Translations under genes and position numbers: made by a program
The notes under the pieces: generated by a model
What the model was told of the DNA's origin: nothing
Seen by the model: the letters and a program-made list of their open reading frames with translations, nothing else
Databases searched by the model: none
Assembly: GCA_964464595.1 (NCBI GenBank)
Contig: CAYXGW010000005.1
Span: 60,662-124,661 of the forward strand
From: JADFJB01 sp964464595
GTDB taxonomy: Bacteria; Zhuqueibacterota; JdFR-76; DREG01
DNA: 64,000 bases
Reading direction: 5' to 3'
Shown here: positions 8,710-18,800 of the stretch, in pieces
How the letters are laid out: every line of letters starts with the position of its first letter
Numbering within the stretch: the stretch's first letter is position 1

Positions 8710-11700
8710 ATGAAGAAGTTTGTTTTTGCTGCGGTATTGTTGTTGGTCGTGATTGCCATATTCTATTTTTGGCCACAAAAAACATTAACCTGGTATGATA
8801 AAGATGGATTTAGATGGGCAGAAATTTCTATTCCAAGGTTTGGTCACGATGGATTCAGCCAACTTGAACCATCAAAAACCGGAATCACTTTTTCAAACAA
8901 TCTAACACGGGAACAAATTACTGGCAATCGACACCTTCTAAATGGTTCAGGAGTTGCAGTGGGTGATATAAACGGTGATGGTTTAGTTGATATATACTTT
9001 TGCCGGCTCAACGGTTCAAATGTTATGTACCAGAACCTTGGTAATTGGAAATTCAAAGATATCACAAGCGCTGCTGGTGTCAGTTGTCCAGAACAATTTT
9101 CAACTGGCGCAGCCTTTGCTGATATCGATGGTGATGGAGACCTCGATCTTCTAGTAACAACTTTAGGGGGCTCAAACAATTGCTTCCAGAATGATGGCCA
9201 GGGGAATTTTACAAATGTTACCAGTTCAGCCGGACTAATTTCCAATATGGGCGCTACTTCAATGGCGCTTGCCGATATAGATGGAGACAACGACCTTGAC
9301 CTTTATGTAGCCAATTATAAGAAAAAAACTATTAAGGATCAGTACCTACCGCAAGAGTTAGAATTCGATCGTATCGTAAAAAAAACAGGTAGCGGTTATG
9401 AAATTATACCGGAGTTTCAAGAGCATTATACAGTTGAATTTTTTAATGACAATATGCTCATGCGCTACGAATACGCTGAGGTTGACAAACTATACCTCAA
9501 TGATGGCACTGGAAAATTTCAATCAGTTTCTTTCACAGATGGCAGATTTTTAAATGAAGAAGGGAACCCAATTCCCGAACCAAGAGATTGGGGTTTAACT
9601 GTTCGATTCCAGGATATAAATCAGGACGGCAATCCTGATATTTATGTTTGCAACGATTTTGAAAGCCCTGATCGAATTTGGATCAACGACGGTAGCGGAA
9701 ATTTTCAAGCAATCCCTAAATTGTCAATTCGAAATACAAGTTGGGCAACAATGGGAGTCGACTTTTCGGATATCGACCGGGATGGAGATCAAGATTTTAT
9801 GCTCCTGGACATGCTTAGCCGGAATCCGCAACGACGTTATACCCAAATGGTCAATAATCCACCCACACCTCACCCTGTTGGAATAATTGACAATCGTCCG
9901 CAGAACTCACGTAACTCCTTTTTTTTAAACAGGGGGGATGCGACGTTTGCGGAGATTGCCCAGTTCAGCGGCATACAAGCTTCTGAATGGTCCTGGTCTC
10001 CCCTATTTCTGGATGTCGATTTGGATGGTTATGAAGACATACTTATAGTAACCGGCCATTTTTATGACGCCCTTGACGGAGATATCCTGGATCGAGTAAA
10101 CGCCACAAGGTATCTTAGTTTAGAGACTTGGCTCAACAAAATCTTTAAATTCCCCAGTCTTAACCTTCCAAACATAGCCTTTCGCAATGGCGGAGATTTA
10201 ACTTTTGAAGAAGTTGGTGAAAAGTGGGGATTCGCCTCAAATGATATAAGTCACGGTATGGCAACTGGAGATTTCGATAATGATGGAGACCTGGATGTCG
10301 TTACAAACAGGTTGGAAGATATTGCCGGGGTATATCGAAACGAATCTAATACACCCCGCCTTGCAATTCGTTTACGCGGCCTTCCTCCCAACACTCAGGG
10401 TATTGGTGCAAAAATCAGGGTTTTAGGTGGACCTGTACCCCAGAGCAAAGAAGTCATCTGCGCTGGAAGGTATCTTTCAAGCTCTGATCCTTTATCCATG
10501 TTTGCCACTGGTGGAATTCAAAATAAATTGTCTATTGAGGTAACATGGCGCAGTGGTAAACTCAGTGTGATAGAAAATGTCAGTGCGAACCGTATATATG
10601 AAATATTCGAATCCGGCGCCCAGTTAACTGACAGTGCAAAGGCGACTTTTGCACCTTCAAAACCATTTTTTGAAGATGTAAGTCATTTGATCGATCACGT
10701 TCACCATGAGGACGAGTATGATGATTTTCGTCAACAACCATTGTTGCCGAATAAATTAAGCCAGCTAGGACCTGGAGTTACATGGTTCGACCTCGACCAA
10801 GATGGTGATGATGATTTATTGATAGGTACTGGCAAAGGAGGCAATACGGCTTATTTTCAAAATGATGGAAAAGGCGGATTTAACCGAATAGAAAATCCAC
10901 CTTTACATGGGGAAAGTCCCGATGATCAAAGCACTTTGCTGGGTTGGTCCGGTGTAGATAGTGAGAATCACTTATTGGTTGGTTATTCAAATTTGGAACA
11001 ACTCAGAATGAGTAACTCCTACGTTTCTCAGTATAATTCTATTAGCAACAGAATGGAGTATAGCAATCAATTAGAAGGGGATATTTCGAGTACAGGCCCA
11101 ATGACAATGGCAGATTATGACGGCGATGGTGACCTGGATCTTTTTGTGGGCGGCAGAAGCCTGCCTGCACGTTATCCTGAACCAGCATCATCTAGATTTT
11201 ATAAAAATGAAGAAAATAACTTCGAACTGGATTCATTGAATAGTAAGAAATTAAACCAGATTGGTTTAGTTTCCGGTGCAGTATTTAGTGATTTTGATGG
11301 CGATGGTGATCCGGATCTCATTTTAGCGGTTGAATGGGGTCCCGTTATGGTTTTCCGCAATGAGGCAGGCCGATTTAGTAATGCCACACACAACTTGGGG
11401 TTAAACGAATATCATGGCTGGTGGCATGGCGTGACAACTGGAGACCTCGATGAGGATGGCAAACTGGATATTATTGCTACCAATTGGGGTATGAATAGTA
11501 AGTATCAGAATCGATATGACAATGAACACCCATTGCAGATATTCTACAACGATTTTGATAATAATGGAATGCTCGATGTAGTCCAAGCTTACTTCGATAG
11601 TCCAACGCAGAGTTTGCTTCCTGAACGAAATCTAATTGCGATGATGCAGGCCATGCCGCATATCCGGATGCGGATACCTAATAATAATAAATACAGCCAC

Positions 11701-12417
11701 TCTACACTTCAGGCAATTATAGGACCCAAACTAAAACAAGCACACATGCTAAAGGCAAATACACTGACGCATCTTGTCTTTTTTAATCGAGAGGAAAGAT
11801 TTGAAGCAGTTGAGATGCCGAGAGAAGCCCAATTTTCACCGGCGTTTTATGTTGGTGTGGCTGATTACGATGGTGATGGTCATGAAGATGTATTTTTGAG
11901 TCAGAATTTTTTTGCTTCGGAGGTTGAAACCTCGCGCTCTGATGCAGGCCGAGGTCTTTGGTTAAAAGGCGATGGCACCGGAAAATTGACTGCTATACAA
12001 GCCCATGAATCAGGTATAAAAGTATACGGTGAGCAACGCGGTGCTGCAATTGGCGATTATGATCGCGATGGTCGCATCGACCTGATAGTTTCCCAAAATG
12101 GGGCTGCCACAAAGCTTTATCACAATATTGGCTCAAAACCGGGTTTACGCATTCGATTGGCTGGGCCGACAGGAAATAGAAATGGCGTGGGAGCAACGAT
12201 TCGGGTTGTTTATGAAGAAGGTTATGGACCGGCTCGAGAAGTTCACTTAGGGTCCGGATACTGGTCACAAGATTCGATTGTACAGGTCATGGGACCCCGG
12301 GATAATGCAAAGAGAATTTGGGTGCGCTGGCCCGGAGGCAAAATTACTGAGTCCGATATTCCACCTGGAGCTAAGGAAATTACTGTTACTTTGAATGGAG
12401 ATGTGCTTGTCAAATAG
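8710..12417 (+). CDS. Double CRTAC1 protein (two FG-GAP/ASPIC-UnbV units), 1235 aa
   Basis: The N-terminus is a hydrophobic signal or anchor (residues about 5-22, FVFAAVLLLVVIAIFYFWP) without a lipobox. Residues about 70-550 carry FG-GAP repeats with calcium motifs (DINGDGLVD, DIDGDGDLD, DIDGDNDLD, DVDLDGYED). An ASPIC/UnbV domain follows (GIGAKIRVLGG, IEVTWRSGK). A second FG-GAP block spans about 665-1150 (DLDQDGDDD, DYDGDGDLD, DFDGDGDPD, DYDRDGRID), and a second ASPIC/UnbV domain ends the protein (GVGATIRVVYEEG, IWVRWPGGK). It is about twice the usual CRTAC1 length. The 1234-aa protein at 25359 has the same architecture and many identical motifs, so they are paralogues. It probably sits in the periplasm or on the surface, anchored by its N-terminus; ligand unknown. 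Confidence 0.85.
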   Translation: MKKFVFAAVLLLVVIAIFYFWPQKTLTWYDKDGFRWAEISIPRFGHDGFSQLEPSKTGITFSNNLTREQITGNRHLLNGSGVAVGDINGDGLVDIYFCRLNGSNVMYQNLGNWKFKDITSAAGVSCPEQFSTGAAFADIDGDGDLDLLVTTLGGSNNCFQNDGQGNFTNVTSSAGLISNMGATSMALADIDGDNDLDLYVANYKKKTIKDQYLPQELEFDRIVKKTGSGYEIIPEFQEHYTVEFFNDNMLMRYEYAEVDKLYLNDGTGKFQSVSFTDGRFLNEEGNPIPEPRDWGLTVRFQDINQDGNPDIYVCNDFESPDRIWINDGSGNFQAIPKLSIRNTSWATMGVDFSDIDRDGDQDFMLLDMLSRNPQRRYTQMVNNPPTPHPVGIIDNRPQNSRNSFFLNRGDATFAEIAQFSGIQASEWSWSPLFLDVDLDGYEDILIVTGHFYDALDGDILDRVNATRYLSLETWLNKIFKFPSLNLPNIAFRNGGDLTFEEVGEKWGFASNDISHGMATGDFDNDGDLDVVTNRLEDIAGVYRNESNTPRLAIRLRGLPPNTQGIGAKIRVLGGPVPQSKEVICAGRYLSSSDPLSMFATGGIQNKLSIEVTWRSGKLSVIENVSANRIYEIFESGAQLTDSAKATFAPSKPFFEDVSHLIDHVHHEDEYDDFRQQPLLPNKLSQLGPGVTWFDLDQDGDDDLLIGTGKGGNTAYFQNDGKGGFNRIENPPLHGESPDDQSTLLGWSGVDSENHLLVGYSNLEQLRMSNSYVSQYNSISNRMEYSNQLEGDISSTGPMTMADYDGDGDLDLFVGGRSLPARYPEPASSRFYKNEENNFELDSLNSKKLNQIGLVSGAVFSDFDGDGDPDLILAVEWGPVMVFRNEAGRFSNATHNLGLNEYHGWWHGVTTGDLDEDGKLDIIATNWGMNSKYQNRYDNEHPLQIFYNDFDNNGMLDVVQAYFDSPTQSLLPERNLIAMMQAMPHIRMRIPNNNKYSHSTLQAIIGPKLKQAHMLKANTLTHLVFFNREERFEAVEMPREAQFSPAFYVGVADYDGDGHEDVFLSQNFFASEVETSRSDAGRGLWLKGDGTGKLTAIQAHESGIKVYGEQRGAAIGDYDRDGRIDLIVSQNGAATKLYHNIGSKPGLRIRLAGPTGNRNGVGATIRVVYEEGYGPAREVHLGSGYWSQDSIVQVMGPRDNAKRIWVRWPGGKITESDIPPGAKEITVTLNGDVLVK

Positions 12418-12426
12418 AAAGATTAT

Positions 12427-12557
12427 TATGTTTGCATGCTTGATTGACATATCTTACCTGGTTAATCCAATTTTGGCCCGATAAACCTGTTGAATAGAAT
12501 GAAGACTCGGGATATCGCTGGGTGGAGCTTCCCGTTCCTGAGTCTGGTAAAAACTAG
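12427..12557 (+). pseudogene. Decayed N-terminus of a third double-CRTAC1 gene
   Basis: In the gap before the TonB-receptor gene, the frame from 12471 reads FWPDKPVE, a TAG, then NEDSGYRWVELPVPESG. This matches the start of the 1235-aa paralogue (FWPQKTLTW, then YDKDGFRWAEISIPRFG) position for position, with its Trp codon TGG replaced by TAG. Just upstream, in another frame, an ATG at 12427 begins a short hydrophobic stretch (MFACLIDISYLVNPILA), consistent with the membrane anchor after a frameshift. The rest of the gene is gone. The same DNA folds into an imperfect hairpin (12503-12545), so it may now act as leader for the next gene. Confidence 0.65.
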
Positions 12558-12588
12558 ATTCATTTAATCTAAAAAGGTGGGTACGATT

Positions 12589-15234
12589 ATGAGATTTATT
12601 AAAACTAAGAATTTTGTTTTGATCTTAATCTTGATTTTTATTGCACAAATTGCTACTGCGCAGGAATTGCCTGGTATTTTGGAAGGCTTTGTCTTTAATA
12701 GTCAAACGAACGAACCTTTAGAAGCGGCAAATATCATATTATTAGACACTCAGAATGGAGCTGCTACAGATAAAAATGGATACTTTAAGATTCTGAATAT
12801 CGACCCAGGAGACTACGAAGTAAAGGCTCAATCGATTGGCTACAAAACCAGCCAACAAAAAGTTGAAATCAGGGCAAACCAGACTCTTAAAATAATTATT
12901 AATCTGAAACCTACTGTTCTTGAAGGAGATGAAGTTACTATTGAGGGTGAACGAATCGAGGACATCCGCCTTGAAATTACTCCACCAACTTTTAAGTTAA
13001 GACCTCAAGAAGTGCAAAAAATGGCCGGCGCACAAGAAGATATTATGCGCTCGATTTTAAGTTTACCTGGCGTTCTTTCAGTTAGTGATTTTTCTAATCA
13101 ATTTATTGTACGAGGTGGTGGGCCAGATCAAAACTTGATTCTTTTGGATGATGTAGAAATTTTCAACCCTTATCGTAATAGCGGTATGTCAAGCCTGGTT
13201 AATCCGGATTTAATCAAAGAAGTAAGTCTTTATGCTGGAGGATTTCCAGCGTTTTTTGGAGATCGTCTTTCATCCGTGTTGACCATCCATACACGCAACG
13301 GCTCTAATGAAAAATGGTTGAAGGGTAAACTCGGGTTAAACTTAGCCAATGCTCGTATCCTCCTTGAAGGAAAGACTCCTGTTTGGAATGGATCATGGTT
13401 GATTAGTAATCGCCAAACTTATAACCATTTCTTTTCCGAATCTTTTGTTAAAAAACGGACGCTGAACAATGTAGCTTTGCCAGACTTTGAGGATTGGCAT
13501 GTCAAATTAACGCTGCACCCAACCCAAAAACATCAACTTCAATTTCATTCTATCTGGAATTATAATAACCAGGATTTTTTAGTAAAAGATGAACTGGGAG
13601 AACAAGATGGTGAACGCGAAGACTTTGATGGCCAGGATGAGATTACAACGAATATTTCTGGTGTATCTTGGAGCTATTTCTCTTCGGCAAACTTTCAAAC
13701 TAAAGTCCATTTGAATTACTATGAAAATAAAGGCAAAAGCAGTTTCGCCGGTGATTTTATACCAGCCAACCTCCATTCGAGAGCTTTAGAAGAGGGTCCC
13801 CCTCCGCCTGTATTCACAGGTGGAGACTCAACATTTTTATTTGCCCACGATCAAAATTTTAAATTTCGCAAAATATCATTAGGGAGTTGGCTTGTATATG
13901 AACACACGAACCATGTGTTTGAAGCTGGATTCGGAACCGATTATTTAGAGAATTCAGTAGATAGTGAATTAGAGCTAAGTAACTTTGGCCAGGTTGTTTT
14001 CGATGCGCTACAAACAGCCCCTAATTTTTTTGGAGCGTTAGGTGATAGCATCGATCAAAAAGCTTCTTACCAAAGATTATATTTTTACCTGCAAGACAAG
14101 TGGAAATTGGGACCTAAAACGATCATTCAGCCTGGATTGCGTTTCGATTACTCAGAATTAAACAAAAGCGGTTATGTGTCTCCAAGACTTAGAGTAACCT
14201 ACCTGTTAAATTCTATTACTTCAATTAACGCAGCCTGGGGTTTATATCGTCAAAATCCCGGCTTTGAAAAGCTGCTAGATGGTGGGCAAGTGTTTGATCT
14301 TTTAAAATTCGAAGATTTAGCTGGATTGCCCTCTGAAAGAGCAGTCCATACTTTATTGGGAATGCAACGTTGGCTTAATGAGAAATGGCACATCACATTA
14401 GAAGGATATCAGAAAAAGTATTATGATCTGATCGAACAAACGATTGAGCTGGTAGAACGGCCAGTTGCCGTTTATCTGTCAGGGGCGCCAGGACTTCCGG
14501 ATTCCTATTTAGTTAAGCATCAAATGCAGTTCAGAAAAACCCGAACACCTATTAACAATATTACAGGAAATGCGTATGGTCTCGATTTTCGTCTTGAAAA
14601 ACGGATCAAATATCCCTCAGACAACTTTTTTGGATGGCTGTCTTATTCATTAGGAAAATCAACCAGAAAGCAAACCATCCTAGGGACACAATTTTCCTAC
14701 CCCTTTGAATTTGACCGACGCCATAGCATTGATCTGGTACTCAACTATCGCATAAACTCAGGGCTTCATAAAAACAATAAATTGATCATCGGTGTTACCT
14801 GGCGTTATGGCACAGGTTTCCCCTACACACCGGCGCTTGCTGTTGAACCCCTGGTAGCTGAAGTTGCTATAGATCCATCAGACCCAGATCACACTAAACC
14901 AACAATTCTTTCTGACCCGGAAACCGGAGCGGCCCGATTTGTTCCAACTTTTGGTGGTCCGGAAAACATTAACTCACTACGCTATCCAGATTACCGCAGA
15001 CTCGATGTACGAGTCACTTATTCCTTAAAGTTATATGATTCAGATTTGCAGTTGTACATTGACTTTGTTAATGTTTATAATCGGAAAAATGTACTCTTTT
15101 ATCGTACTATCATAAAAACTGAAGTGGATAGACGTCTTCCACTAGCATTACAGTTTCTTAAAGTCAGGGCATATGAAGAGCCGGTTTATATGTATCCTTT
15201 TATTCCATTTATTGGTGTAAATTTATCTTTTTAG
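12589..15234 (+). CDS. TonB-dependent receptor with carboxypeptidase-like N-terminal domain
   Basis: I start it at the ATG at 12589 because AAGGTGGG (12574-12581) is a well-placed ribosome-binding site; an upstream in-frame GTG at 12577 lies inside that site. The 881-aa product has a signal peptide ending near IATAQ, then a CarboxypepD_reg-like beta-sandwich (GFVFNSQTNEPLEAANIIL; ATDKNGYFKILNIDPGDY), a plug domain (residues about 125-240: RSILSLPGVLSV, FIVRGGGPDQNLILLDDVEI) and a C-terminal barrel ending in FIPFIGVNLSF, with a terminal aromatic residue as expected. It imports or exports an unknown ligand across the outer membrane. It has no SusD partner next to it, unlike the SusC at 19106. 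A decayed CRTAC1 start occupies its 5' flank. Confidence 0.85.
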   Translation: MRFIKTKNFVLILILIFIAQIATAQELPGILEGFVFNSQTNEPLEAANIILLDTQNGAATDKNGYFKILNIDPGDYEVKAQSIGYKTSQQKVEIRANQTLKIIINLKPTVLEGDEVTIEGERIEDIRLEITPPTFKLRPQEVQKMAGAQEDIMRSILSLPGVLSVSDFSNQFIVRGGGPDQNLILLDDVEIFNPYRNSGMSSLVNPDLIKEVSLYAGGFPAFFGDRLSSVLTIHTRNGSNEKWLKGKLGLNLANARILLEGKTPVWNGSWLISNRQTYNHFFSESFVKKRTLNNVALPDFEDWHVKLTLHPTQKHQLQFHSIWNYNNQDFLVKDELGEQDGEREDFDGQDEITTNISGVSWSYFSSANFQTKVHLNYYENKGKSSFAGDFIPANLHSRALEEGPPPPVFTGGDSTFLFAHDQNFKFRKISLGSWLVYEHTNHVFEAGFGTDYLENSVDSELELSNFGQVVFDALQTAPNFFGALGDSIDQKASYQRLYFYLQDKWKLGPKTIIQPGLRFDYSELNKSGYVSPRLRVTYLLNSITSINAAWGLYRQNPGFEKLLDGGQVFDLLKFEDLAGLPSERAVHTLLGMQRWLNEKWHITLEGYQKKYYDLIEQTIELVERPVAVYLSGAPGLPDSYLVKHQMQFRKTRTPINNITGNAYGLDFRLEKRIKYPSDNFFGWLSYSLGKSTRKQTILGTQFSYPFEFDRRHSIDLVLNYRINSGLHKNNKLIIGVTWRYGTGFPYTPALAVEPLVAEVAIDPSDPDHTKPTILSDPETGAARFVPTFGGPENINSLRYPDYRRLDVRVTYSLKLYDSDLQLYIDFVNVYNRKNVLFYRTIIKTEVDRRLPLALQFLKVRAYEEPVYMYPFIPFIGVNLSF

Positions 15235-15437
15235 AAAATTTGAATATTTAATCTGGATAATTCATGAATCATAATTTTAAGCTTAAAACTTCTAACCTCG
15301 TCATACTGGAAGGATCTATTTGCAAATATATGAAAAAGCTGAATATTAAGTATAGAATATAGTGAAAAGCTCTTTTTTCGAAAAACAATGATAATGTCAA
15401 TGAATAAATCAAGATAACTAAAGGCTCTATTAGAGAA

Positions 15438-18344
15438 ATGACTCGGAAAAAGAAGAATAGACAAATTCTACCGTCTATTTTGACGTCCAACTTAAAATAT
15501 ACCCTGTTGATAAGCCTGGTTCTTGGAGGTTTTATTATTGCCAACACTTCCTACTTACTCATTAACCGGGTCGCGGATTCTCTCAATTGGCGTTTTTTTG
15601 CAGCAGGAAAAACTTCCCTTCCACAATTGTTCCAAATTATGGTATTGACTCACACGGGCGTAGGACTAATCTTGATTACTTTGATGGCAGGTTTCGCAAT
15701 TGCCCATTTGCGCAAAGTTTGGCGCCGGCGACATAATGCCAGCATTTTTTCCGGTATCGGATTTGTCGCAGTAGGCCTGATTCTGGCTATTACTGGCTTG
15801 TTTATACTTACCGATGCAGCCAGTCGAGATAATCAATGGGCATGGTGGGCTCATGTAGTTTGTGGTGCACTCGCCATAGCCGGCTATATTACGCATCGAT
15901 TTGTGAGCTATACACGTCCGGTTGGAATTAAATTTAAAAGATTCTTTTTAGCAGTAGTTGCTCTGGTTTTAGTTTTAGTAACCTGGCACGGGTTTACTAA
16001 CCGTGGTATTATCAGAACCCAGGAAGCTCAAATTGCCCTTGACAAGGGATTGTATAATGGGCCGGGTGCAAAAAACCGTGACGTGACCAAATTCTCCGAA
16101 TCACCGTTTGTTCCCACCGGATTTGTTCCCCCGGGTAGTCCTTTCTTTCCATCTGCAGCAACTACGACTTCTGTCGGATATTTTCCTTCGAGAATTATCA
16201 CCCGGGACGATTTGGGGTCGATGACAATACATGAGGATGAAATAAAAGAATTCGGTTTTGTCAAAGACACCCGGATTGGAGCAGAAACATGCAACCGTTG
16301 TCATGCGGATATTGTTGACCAATGGGCTTCATCTGCTCATCGATTTGCGTCTTTTAACAATCCTTTTTATGAAGCAACGATTGAAGATTTGCGAAAAAAT
16401 GCGACGCAGCCAAATGCCTGGGTAGAAAAACATATCAAAAGTTTTCCCGAGACTAAAGACAGAGTCGGGATGGTTAAAAGTAAGTGGTGCAGCGGTTGCC
16501 ATGATCCCGCCCTTATGCTGGCCGGAGATATGGATAAACCGATCAACCGTAATTCACCGGAAGCTCAAGCAGGGCTAACCTGTCTGGCTTGTCATGCTAT
16601 CGATCATATCCACAACGCAACGGGTAATGGTAATTACAACATCGCCGATGAGCAAGAGGACCCTTACCTATTTGCAAATGCCAAAAAAGGAAGCATGGGA
16701 GCTCTCATTCATGACGCTATTATCAAAGCCAAACCAACTGTTCACAAACGTCAGATGCTGAAACCGTTTTTTAAGAAAAGCGAATATTGTGCAACTTGCC
16801 ACAAGGTCAGCCTGACTGAACCTGTCAATAATTACCGTTGGTTCCGAGGGCAGGATGAATTCGACAACTGGCATGACAGCGGAGTTGCGCTTAATGCTTC
16901 CAGAACATTTTACCTGCCTGCCCAAAAACGTCTGTGCCAGGATTGCCACATGCCTCCTGAACCTGCGATTTTGGGTGATGTTGCCGCGAAAAACGGCTTT
17001 GTCCGTTCACATCGTTTCCTGGCAGTAAACACTGCACTGCCATTTTTACGAGGTGATATAGAGACCATCAAAAAGATAGAGTCATTCTTACAAGACGAAA
17101 AATTAAGCGTCGATATTTTTGCTTTAAAGACAGAAAGTATGAAAAAACCAGTAATGGCCATCAATCGGAGAAAGCCGGCTTTGAGTTCTGGAGAGAAAGT
17201 CACCTTGGACGTTGTCGTTCGCAATAAAGGCGTAGGCCATACTTTCCCGGGCGGCACCAATGATTCCAATGAAGGATGGCTTGAAGTTAGTATCTTAGAT
17301 GAAAATGGCGATCTGCTGGCAAATAGCGGAGCATTAAATAAAGATGGCCATGTTGATCCAATGGCACACGTTTATAAAGCTTTGATCGTTGACAAAGACG
17401 GCCAGCCAATTCATCGTCGTAATGCCCAGGATATTCATGTTACGGTTTTTGCAAACGTCATTGGTCCTGGAACTGCGGATATTGCTCATTACGAATTTAC
17501 AATTCCAAACGGATTAACCGGCAGTTCCATTAAAGTTCAAGCACGCTTATTATGGCGAAAGTTTGATCGTAAGTATACTGAATTTGCTTTCCATGCAAAT
17601 CGTGAAGGGTTTAAACAATATGAAACAGTACCGGATTTACCAGTTACTGTCATTGCTTCTGATGAGATTAGCCTGGAAATCAGCAAAACACGGAAAGCTA
17701 TTGTGACTCATATTTTACCAGATGAAAAATCGGACTGGATGCGTTACAATGATTATGGTATCGGACTATTGCTGCAAGATGATACCAGGGGAGCATCAAT
17801 TGCTTTTCAACAAGTCGCAAAACTCAGACCCGATCTACTACACGGATCACTGAACCTGGCGAAAGTAGCCGTCAGGGATGGAAACATCGATAAAGCTTAT
17901 CAGTACCTCAAAAAATGTGAAGATATTAATCCTGGTGATGCGCAGGTCGCCTGGGTTTGGGGGGTCGTATTACAGGAGGATGGCCTTTATGAAAACGCTG
18001 TTTCTGCTTATCGAAGAGTACTGGAACAATTCCCCGAAGACAGGGCGGTATGGCGTAACTTAGGACGAACACTATACCTAAATCAACAATATGAAGAAGC
18101 ATTGCAAGCTTTCGAACAGGTTTTGGCAATTGATCCTGAAGACGCTATTGCACACTATCACCGTATGCTATGCTTCCGGGCAATTGGCGAAGAGGAAATG
18201 GCAAAGATCGCTGAAGAAGCCTACAAATTCTACCAAATTGATGAATCGGCCAAAGAAATTACTCGAGCATACCGTCTAAAGGACAAAGGTGCAAACTTGA
18301 TGGCGCAAAAAATTCGGACACATATTTTGCGTCTACAGAATTAA
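15438..18344 (+). CDS. Membrane-anchored pentaheme cytochrome c with C-terminal TPRs
   Basis: A 968-aa protein. The first 200 residues hold four to five membrane helices with several conserved-looking His (LTHTGVG, WWAHVVCG, THRFVS), possibly b-heme ligands. Then come five covalent heme motifs: CNRCH at residue 285, CSGCH at 351, CLACH at 382, CATCH at 451 and CQDCH at 500. This arrangement resembles cytochrome c554-type or other multiheme electron carriers. A beta-sandwich-like region follows (residues about 560-760), then TPRs from about 770 to 930 (GSLNLAKVAVRDGNIDKAYQ, AVWRNLGRTLYLNQQYEEAL). It probably passes electrons between quinone or a membrane b-type site and a periplasmic partner; partner unknown. 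It stands between the TonB receptor and the SusCD operon, 200 bp after the former. Confidence 0.8.
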   Translation: MTRKKKNRQILPSILTSNLKYTLLISLVLGGFIIANTSYLLINRVADSLNWRFFAAGKTSLPQLFQIMVLTHTGVGLILITLMAGFAIAHLRKVWRRRHNASIFSGIGFVAVGLILAITGLFILTDAASRDNQWAWWAHVVCGALAIAGYITHRFVSYTRPVGIKFKRFFLAVVALVLVLVTWHGFTNRGIIRTQEAQIALDKGLYNGPGAKNRDVTKFSESPFVPTGFVPPGSPFFPSAATTTSVGYFPSRIITRDDLGSMTIHEDEIKEFGFVKDTRIGAETCNRCHADIVDQWASSAHRFASFNNPFYEATIEDLRKNATQPNAWVEKHIKSFPETKDRVGMVKSKWCSGCHDPALMLAGDMDKPINRNSPEAQAGLTCLACHAIDHIHNATGNGNYNIADEQEDPYLFANAKKGSMGALIHDAIIKAKPTVHKRQMLKPFFKKSEYCATCHKVSLTEPVNNYRWFRGQDEFDNWHDSGVALNASRTFYLPAQKRLCQDCHMPPEPAILGDVAAKNGFVRSHRFLAVNTALPFLRGDIETIKKIESFLQDEKLSVDIFALKTESMKKPVMAINRRKPALSSGEKVTLDVVVRNKGVGHTFPGGTNDSNEGWLEVSILDENGDLLANSGALNKDGHVDPMAHVYKALIVDKDGQPIHRRNAQDIHVTVFANVIGPGTADIAHYEFTIPNGLTGSSIKVQARLLWRKFDRKYTEFAFHANREGFKQYETVPDLPVTVIASDEISLEISKTRKAIVTHILPDEKSDWMRYNDYGIGLLLQDDTRGASIAFQQVAKLRPDLLHGSLNLAKVAVRDGNIDKAYQYLKKCEDINPGDAQVAWVWGVVLQEDGLYENAVSAYRRVLEQFPEDRAVWRNLGRTLYLNQQYEEALQAFEQVLAIDPEDAIAHYHRMLCFRAIGEEEMAKIAEEAYKFYQIDESAKEITRAYRLKDKGANLMAQKIRTHILRLQN

Positions 18345-18392
18345 AGTTGCCTCGTTTTATATGAACCTCCAACATAGGGCTAAAAAACCTGT

Positions 18393-18590
18393 GAACAGAC
18401 TTACCATTCAGACATAAGAACACAGGATATTCTGGCCGCCGCATATGCTGAAAACGGGCATTTACCAAATCTGTGCAAAACTTGTCCGCAAAACATATAA
18501 ATTAGCACTCTCAAACCAGCAAAAGCTACAGCGGAATCAGATTTAAAACCCGACTCAACCTATGCCTTGCCGGCAAACCATATTATAGGC
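18393..18590 (+). pseudogene. Decayed 3' end of a TPR gene
   Basis: Within the 760-bp gap before susC, one frame reads EQTYHSDIRTQDILAAAYAE then NGH. After a one-base frameshift the next frame reads QICAKLVRKTYKLALSNQQK then LQRNQI and a TAA near 18544. This is the typical closing pattern of TPR proteins (DxLAAAYAENGxxxxAVKTAxKxxxLA). Frameshifts and internal stops show it is dead. The parent gene was probably a TPR protein of this envelope cluster. Confidence 0.5.
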
Positions 18591-18771
18591 CTCAATAAGC
18601 ATTCAATTATCAAGACTGCATCGTAATAAACCATATATTCAAGTGGGTAATAAAACTTCAAATTTCTAGAATTAAGCTTTATGAACCTTTATTGGGGCGA
18701 TGTCGACTACGGAACCAATACGGATTTGTTCTGCTTTATTAATAAAAATGTTACACTTTTTAAAAAAATTC

Positions 18772-18800
18772 TTGACAGAGTACTAAGCAATCGTTATATT
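18772..18800 (+). promoter_or_regulatory. Sigma-70-type promoter for the susCD operon
   Basis: TTGACA at 18772-18777, a 17-bp spacer, and TATATT at 18795-18800. This is the best -35/-10 pair I found and it faces the susC-like gene about 300 bp downstream. The A+T-rich run just upstream (AATAAAAATG...TTTTTAAAAAAATT) could act as an UP element. Confidence 0.7.
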
